DNA of 64,000 nt from Burkholderia contaminans (GTDB lineage: Bacteria > Pseudomonadota > Gammaproteobacteria > Burkholderiales > Burkholderiaceae). Below, piece after piece: positions 56,753 through 64,000 of this stretch; position 1 is the first letter of the stretch; the number at the start of each line of letters is the position of its first letter. The translations under genes and the position numbers were made by a program. The notes beneath the pieces are model-generated. The model was given only the letters and a program-made list of their open reading frames with translations, made no database searches and was not told the DNA's origin. The stretch is from contig NZ_CP090640.1 of NCBI RefSeq assembly GCF_029633825.1, positions 248,001 to 312,000 of the forward strand. Direction: 5' to 3'.

Positions 56753-56977
56753 ATGAAGGGATTTCGCTTTGGTTCAGCGCTCGGGTCGTTCTACATCCTG
56801 CCGGGTAACGGCGGCTGGGAAGCGACGTTCGGCAACGCCCTGCTCGGCGCATTCTCGTGCCCCGAAGTGGCAGCCGACCACATCTCCCGCGGCGACTGCG
56901 AACAACTGTCCGAACTGGACACGGCAACGCTCGAAGTGCCGCACGAAATCGCCGAATGGGAAATCGTTCACGTCTGA
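56753..56977 (+). CDS. Small hypothetical protein (74 aa)
   Basis: A short gene with a GGGAG ribosome-binding site. The product begins MKGFRFGSALGSFYILPGNG, contains one Cys at about residue 36, another at 49, and an acidic C-terminal half. No signal peptide or membrane segment. I do not recognise a family. It has its own bidirectional terminator and no operon partner. The AT-rich patch upstream could hold its promoter. Function unknown. Confidence 0.65.
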   Translation: MKGFRFGSALGSFYILPGNGGWEATFGNALLGAFSCPEVAADHISRGDCEQLSELDTATLEVPHEIAEWEIVHV

Positions 56978-56994
56978 ATGACAAGCCGGCAACG

Positions 56995-57024
56995 AAAAAC
57001 GCCCCGGGCGACCGGGGCGTTTTT
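56995..57024. terminator. Bidirectional intrinsic terminator
   Basis: AAAAACGCCCCGG (56995-57007) and CCGGGGCGTTTTT (57012-57024), a 13-bp stem with a GCGA-type loop. Serves the small gene and the convergent isocitrate dehydrogenase. Confidence 0.88.
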
Positions 57025-57100
57025 CTTTTGTGACCAGCGTCAGGCGGCAATGCCCGCCGCACCGGCACATGCATCGGCCCGCGCGATCGCGCGGCCTGCG

Positions 57101-59452
<2,352 letters not shown>

Positions 59453-59610
59453 TCATGTTCTACCTTGCAAGGGGCTCCGGGCCGCATCGCGGCGCCGCGG
59501 CCCGCATGCCGGACCGCCCTGCCAACAAACCTGCCATCCACGAAACGCTCCGGCGCCGGCAGTAGGCGCCGGGGCGGCCGGCAACCTGCCGGCCCACCCC
59601 GGAAGGGGTC

Positions 59611-60867
59611 TTACATGTTCTCGATCAGCACTTCACCGAAGCCCGAGCACGACACCTGCGTCGCACCTTCCATCAGGCGCGCGAAGTCGTACGTGACGCG
59701 CTTCTGCAGGATCGACTTCTCCATCGCGGCGATGATCGTATCGGCTGCTTCCGTCCAGCCGAGGTGGCGCAGCATCATTTCCGCGGACAGGATCTCGGAA
59801 CCGGGGTTCACGTAATCCTTGCCGGCGTACTTCGGTGCGGTGCCGTGCGTCGCTTCGAACATCGCGACCGAATCCGACAGGTTCGCACCCGGCGCGATCC
59901 CGATGCCGCCGACCTGCGCGGCCAGCGCGTCGGAGATGTAGTCGCCGTTCAGGTTCAGCGTGGCGATCACGTCGTATTCGGCCGGGCGCAACAGGATCTG
60001 CTGCAGGAACGCATCGGCGATCGAATCCTTGATTACGATCTCGTTGCCCGTCTTCGGGTTCTTCACGCGCATCCACGGGCCGCCGTCGATCAGCTCGCCG
60101 CCGAATTCCTTCTGCGCGAGCGCATAGCCGGCGTCACGGAACAGGCCTTCCGTGAACTTCATGATGTTGCCCTTGTGCACCAGCGTGACCGACTTGCGAT
60201 CGTTGTCGATCGCATACTGGATCGCCTTGCGCACGAGACGCTCGGTGCCTTCCGTCGACACGGGCTTGACGCCGATCCCCGACGTTTCCGGGAAGCGGAT
60301 CTTCTTCACGCCCATCTCGTCCTGCAGGAACTTGATCACCTTCTTCGCCTGCTCGGAGCCCGCGGCCCATTCGATGCCCGCGTAGATGTCTTCCGAGTTC
60401 TCGCGGAAGATCACCATGTCGATCTTTTGCGGCTCGCGCACCGGCGACGGCACGCCCTTGAAGTACTGCACCGGGCGCAGGCACACGTACAGGTCGAGTT
60501 CCTGGCGCAGCGCGACGTTCAGCGAACGGATGCCGCCGCCGACCGGGGTCGTGAGCGGCCCCTTGATCGACACCACGTATTCCTTGAGCACCTGCAGCGT
60601 TTCGTCCGGGAGCCACACGTCCGGACCGTACACCTTCGTCGCCTTCTCGCCCGCGAAAATCTCCATCCAGTGGATCTTGCGCTGGCCCTTGTAGGCATGC
60701 GCGACCGCCGCGTCCACCACCTTGATCATGACCGGCGTGATATCGAAGCCCGTACCGTCGCCTTCGATATAGGGAATGATCGGCTGATCGGAAACGTTGA
60801 GCGAGAAGTCCTTGTTGACGGTGATCTTGTCACCGCCTTCCGGAACCTTGATGTGCTGATACGGCAT
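59611..60867 (-). CDS. icd: Dimeric NADP-dependent isocitrate dehydrogenase Icd
   Basis: Homodimeric Icd of 418 residues. Substrate and phosphorylation region is [20 protein letters not shown] (the Ser in IRSLN corresponds to the one phosphorylated by AceK in E. coli). NADP specificity residues are in [16 protein letters not shown]. It carries out the TCA step to 2-oxoglutarate. The next gene on the same strand is the monomeric enzyme; divergent from a pseudouridine synthase gene. Confidence 0.95.
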   Translation of the reverse strand: MPYQHIKVPEGGDKITVNKDFSLNVSDQPIIPYIEGDGTGFDITPVMIKVVDAAVAHAYKGQRKIHWMEIFAGEKATKVYGPDVWLPDETLQVLKEYVVSIKGPLTTPVGGGIRSLNVALRQELDLYVCLRPVQYFKGVPSPVREPQKIDMVIFRENSEDIYAGIEWAAGSEQAKKVIKFLQDEMGVKKIRFPETSGIGVKPVSTEGTERLVRKAIQYAIDNDRKSVTLVHKGNIMKFTEGLFRDAGYALAQKEFGGELIDGGPWMRVKNPKTGNEIVIKDSIADAFLQQILLRPAEYDVIATLNLNGDYISDALAAQVGGIGIAPGANLSDSVAMFEATHGTAPKYAGKDYVNPGSEILSAEMMLRHLGWTEAADTIIAAMEKSILQKRVTYDFARLMEGATQVSCSGFGEVLIENM

Positions 60868-61144
60868 GATCGACTCCAGTGACGTGGCTGAGCAGGTGAT
60901 GCTGGTCGAAGCTGCGCGCGCGGCAGGGGCGCGGCATGGCCACCCCGTGACGGCAACAGCGAGCCGCTATTCTAGCGCCCCAACCGGGCACTTCGGCATG
61001 AAGCGCGGCACTGCGTATCAAGCCCCCACTTATGTCTTATATAAGACAGAGGACTTGCCGTTCCGTATTATGCATTAAGATTCCGCCATTTGCCATAGAC
61101 CGCCCGCCCCCGCTTCCCGCGGCGCGCCGGACGGACGCCCCGCC

Positions 61145-61723
61145 ATGAACCTGATCGCCCTCAACAAGCCGTTCGGCACGATTTGCCAGTTTTCCGCGCA
61201 CGAGACGCGCCCGTCGCTCGGCGACTGGGTAAAAACGCCCGGCGTCTACGCGGCCGGCCGGCTGGACGCGGACAGCGAGGGGCTGCTGCTGCTCACCGAC
61301 GACGGCGCGCTGCAGGCGCGCATCGCGGAGCCGCGCCACAAGCTCGTCAAGCGCTACTGGGCGCAGGTCGAGGGCGCGCCGGGCCCCGCCGACCTGAAGG
61401 CGCTCGCGCGCGGCGTCGACCTCGGCGACTACGTGACGCGTCCGTGCCGCGCCGAATTCATCGAACCGCCCGACACGCTGTGGCCGCGCAATCCGCCGAT
61501 CCGCTACCGCGCCGCGATCCCGACGACGTGGATCGAGCTTGCGATCACGGAGGGCAAGAACCGTCAGGTGCGCCGGATGACGGCGGCCGTCGGCTTCCCG
61601 ACGCTGCGCCTGGTGCGTGTCGGCATCGGCGCACTGGATATATTCGCGCTCGGCATTGCACCGGGAGAAACGATCGCACTGCCGCCACGCGCACCGTGGG
61701 AGGGTTTCGCGGCCGCCGGATGA
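61145..61723 (+). CDS. RluE-like 23S rRNA pseudouridine synthase
   Basis: Pseudouridine synthase of 192 residues without an S4 domain, beginning MNLIALNKPFGTICQF. The catalytic motif is GRLDADSEGLLLL with Asp41; EGKNRQVRRMTAAVGFPTLRLVR follows. The layout fits RluE (U2457 in E. coli numbering) but the exact target is inferred. Divergent from icd across 277 bp. Confidence 0.9.
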   Translation: MNLIALNKPFGTICQFSAHETRPSLGDWVKTPGVYAAGRLDADSEGLLLLTDDGALQARIAEPRHKLVKRYWAQVEGAPGPADLKALARGVDLGDYVTRPCRAEFIEPPDTLWPRNPPIRYRAAIPTTWIELAITEGKNRQVRRMTAAVGFPTLRLVRVGIGALDIFALGIAPGETIALPPRAPWEGFAAAG

Positions 61724-62004
61724 CGAATTCGGGACGGGCGAATTTTTCGTCATCTTTTTCGTCAACCGGCTGCGAAGATCGCGCGTTAAACCACGCAGAT
61801 GCCAACCTTAGCTATCCGGCATTGGCGGCCGAACCCGTGTTTGCGTCACGAAAGCGACGTTTTTATCGAATACGATTCGGCGCCCGCAGCGCAATGAGAA
61901 ATTTCTCGAAGCGTCTGTCAACCGAAAGGTGGATGGCACCGTTAGACGACATGACTCCTATTGCCGGGTCATTTGGTTAATTAACTAAAGCTGAGGAACA
62001 CAAC

Positions 62005-62220
62005 ATGAACAAACTGATCGCTGCTCTGGTCGCTGGTCTCTTCGCAACGGCTGCTTTCGCACAAGCATCGGCTCCGGAAGCTGCTCCGGCTGCTGCTGAA
62101 GCTGCTTCGGCACCGGCTAAGCACGCTGCCAAGAAGCACCACGCAGCCAAGAAGCACCACAAGGCATCGAAGAAGGCTGCAGCGAGCGACGCAGCAGCAC
62201 CGGCAGCTGCTTCGAACTAA
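62005..62220 (+). CDS. Small Ala/Lys/His-rich exported protein
   Basis: A 71-residue product with a signal peptide (MNKLIAALVAGLFATAAFAQ) and a very repetitive mature part: alternating Ala with AKKHHAAKKHHKASKKA. It resembles acid-shock-type proteins (Asr) in composition only. The GAGGAA ribosome-binding site supports the ATG. Function unknown; possibly nucleic-acid, metal or proton buffering, which is inference. Confidence 0.7.
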   Translation: MNKLIAALVAGLFATAAFAQASAPEAAPAAAEAASAPAKHAAKKHHAAKKHHKASKKAAASDAAAPAAASN

Positions 62221-62283
62221 GTAAGCTTGCTGTAATAAATAACGCAGTCAAGAACACGCAGTCTTGCCGTTCTTACGGCGTTG

Positions 62284-62320
62284 AAAGGCAGATCACCGCA
62301 AGGCGATCTGCCTTTTTCTT
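62284..62320 (+). terminator. Intrinsic terminator after the small exported protein gene
   Basis: AAAGGCAGATC / GATCTGCCTTT stem followed by TTTTTCTTTTT. Confidence 0.88.
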
Positions 62321-62383
62321 TTTGTGCCCGACGACACGCATCGCGTACCATGCGGGTCTCGTTTTCCAGATAGGAGCCTTGCT

Positions 62384-62884
62384 GTGCAATTCTCCCTGCG
62401 CTCGTCGCTCGGCCGCCTTGCGCGCGCCGCCGTGTTTCCCGCCGCACTCGCCGTCATGGCGTTCGGCATGCAGGCCGCCAGCGCGCAAGTGCCGCCCGGC
62501 GCCAAGCAGCCGAGCGAATTCCCGCGTGTGAAGCTGCGCGCCGGCATGTACGTGATCGACGCGGCCGTCGCCGCGAACGACCCCGACCGCGAACAGGGGC
62601 TGATGTACCGTTCGCAGCTCGCGCCGAACGAAGGCATGCTGTTCGTGTTCAACGAGAACGCCGTGCATTGCTTCTGGATGAAGAACACGCTGATCCCGCT
62701 GTCGATCGCGTTCATCCGCGCGGACGGCACGATCACCGACATCGACGAGATGAAGGCCGAGACGACCGACAACCACTGCCCGCGCAACAACGGCGTCTAT
62801 GCGCTCGAAATGAGCAAGGGCTGGTTCGCGGCGAAGGGCATCAAGCCCGGCATGAAGCTCGAAGGCCTGCCGAAGGCCCAGTGA
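62384..62884 (+). CDS. DUF192 family periplasmic protein
   Basis: Protein of 166 residues from the GTG with AGGAG upstream (MQFSLRSSLGRLARAAVF). A signal peptide ends near AASA. The DUF192 signature is REQGLMYRSQLAPNEGMLFVF and CFWMKNTLIPLSIAFI, then the conserved EMSKGWFAAKGIKPG. The family is widespread and uncharacterised. Probably monocistronic; the terminator follows. Confidence 0.85.
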   Translation: MQFSLRSSLGRLARAAVFPAALAVMAFGMQAASAQVPPGAKQPSEFPRVKLRAGMYVIDAAVAANDPDREQGLMYRSQLAPNEGMLFVFNENAVHCFWMKNTLIPLSIAFIRADGTITDIDEMKAETTDNHCPRNNGVYALEMSKGWFAAKGIKPGMKLEGLPKAQ

Positions 62885-62920
62885 CGGCCATTGCCGCGGC
62901 GCGGTGCCGCGCAACGACCG

Positions 62921-62953
62921 AAGCCGGCCGCCCGTTGCGCGCCGGCTTTTTTT
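62921..62953 (+). terminator. Intrinsic terminator upstream of fusA
   Basis: AAGCCGGC (62921-62928) pairs with GCCGGCTT (62941-62948), followed by a T run at 62947-62953. Confidence 0.8.
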
Positions 62954-63100
62954 CGCCCGCCGGCGGTGACGCCCGGCTTGATTCCGCCGCTGCCGGCCGC
63001 ATCTGCAAAAGCCACGCGCAAGCGCTATGCTTTAAGTCTCGCTTGACCAGCCCGGGCCGCCACTGTCGGCCCGCTTACATCCGAACCTAAGGAGGTTCAC

Positions 63101-64000
<900 letters not shown>

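Overview
The window is a GC-rich (roughly two-thirds G+C), densely coding piece of a beta-proteobacterial chromosome. Protein sequences, gene order and codon use point to Burkholderia, most likely a Burkholderia cepacia complex species, chromosome 1. That assignment is from recognition, not from a search. Most of the window is housekeeping; the accessory feel is limited to about 11.4-18 kb and a few intergenic patches.

Layout. 1-1.8 kb: end of lptF and lptG (LPS export). 1.8-9.7 kb: siroheme and assimilatory sulfate reduction (short CbiX chelatase, CobA/SUMT, then cysI-DUF934-cysH-cysD-cysN on the minus strand, with the LysR regulator cysB divergent). 9.7-11.4 kb: an orphan periplasmic binding protein, tRNA-Leu(CAA) and a small lipoprotein. 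11.4-18 kb: three LysR regulators interleaved with three short-chain dehydrogenases and an alpha/beta hydrolase. 18-25 kb: DinB-like protein, CopC, RsuA-type pseudouridine synthase, small membrane protein, NAD-dependent epimerase, ferredoxin-reductase, argD with a GNAT gene, and a DUF2278 protein. 25.3-29.9 kb: branched-chain amino-acid ABC operon livHMGF whose own binding-protein gene is decayed. 30-37 kb: ispH-fkpB, radC, rpmB-rpmG, nadB, and nadA-nadC on the opposite strand (the whole aspartate-to-NaMN route). 37-43 kb: fatty-acid desaturase, MscS channel, RNA m5C methyltransferase-purN. 42.3-48.5 kb: ribF, ileS, lspA, coaBC, dut. 48.5-53.6 kb: multi-repeat membrane protein, amino-acid permease, clpA-clpS. 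54-57 kb: cold-shock gene, Tat-exported multicopper oxidase, and an AT-rich non-coding patch. 57-64 kb: two unrelated NADP isocitrate dehydrogenases, rluE-like gene, two small exported proteins, and the start of an EF-G gene.

Most worth a second look: (1) an apparent arginine attenuator in front of argD: a promoter, a 27-codon ORF with eight Arg codons including four in a row and its ATG almost at the predicted +1, a hairpin over its stop codon, and a strong intrinsic terminator before argD. (2) Four 49-bp tandem repeats, each a 34-bp palindrome with compensatory changes, directly upstream of the nadA ribosome-binding site. (3) A collapsed livK pseudogene at the head of an otherwise intact liv operon. 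(4) A desaturase whose C-terminal 65-70 residues look like the end of an ISL3-family transposase. (5) A NadC N-terminus that appears to be encoded by a GC-rich repeat element.
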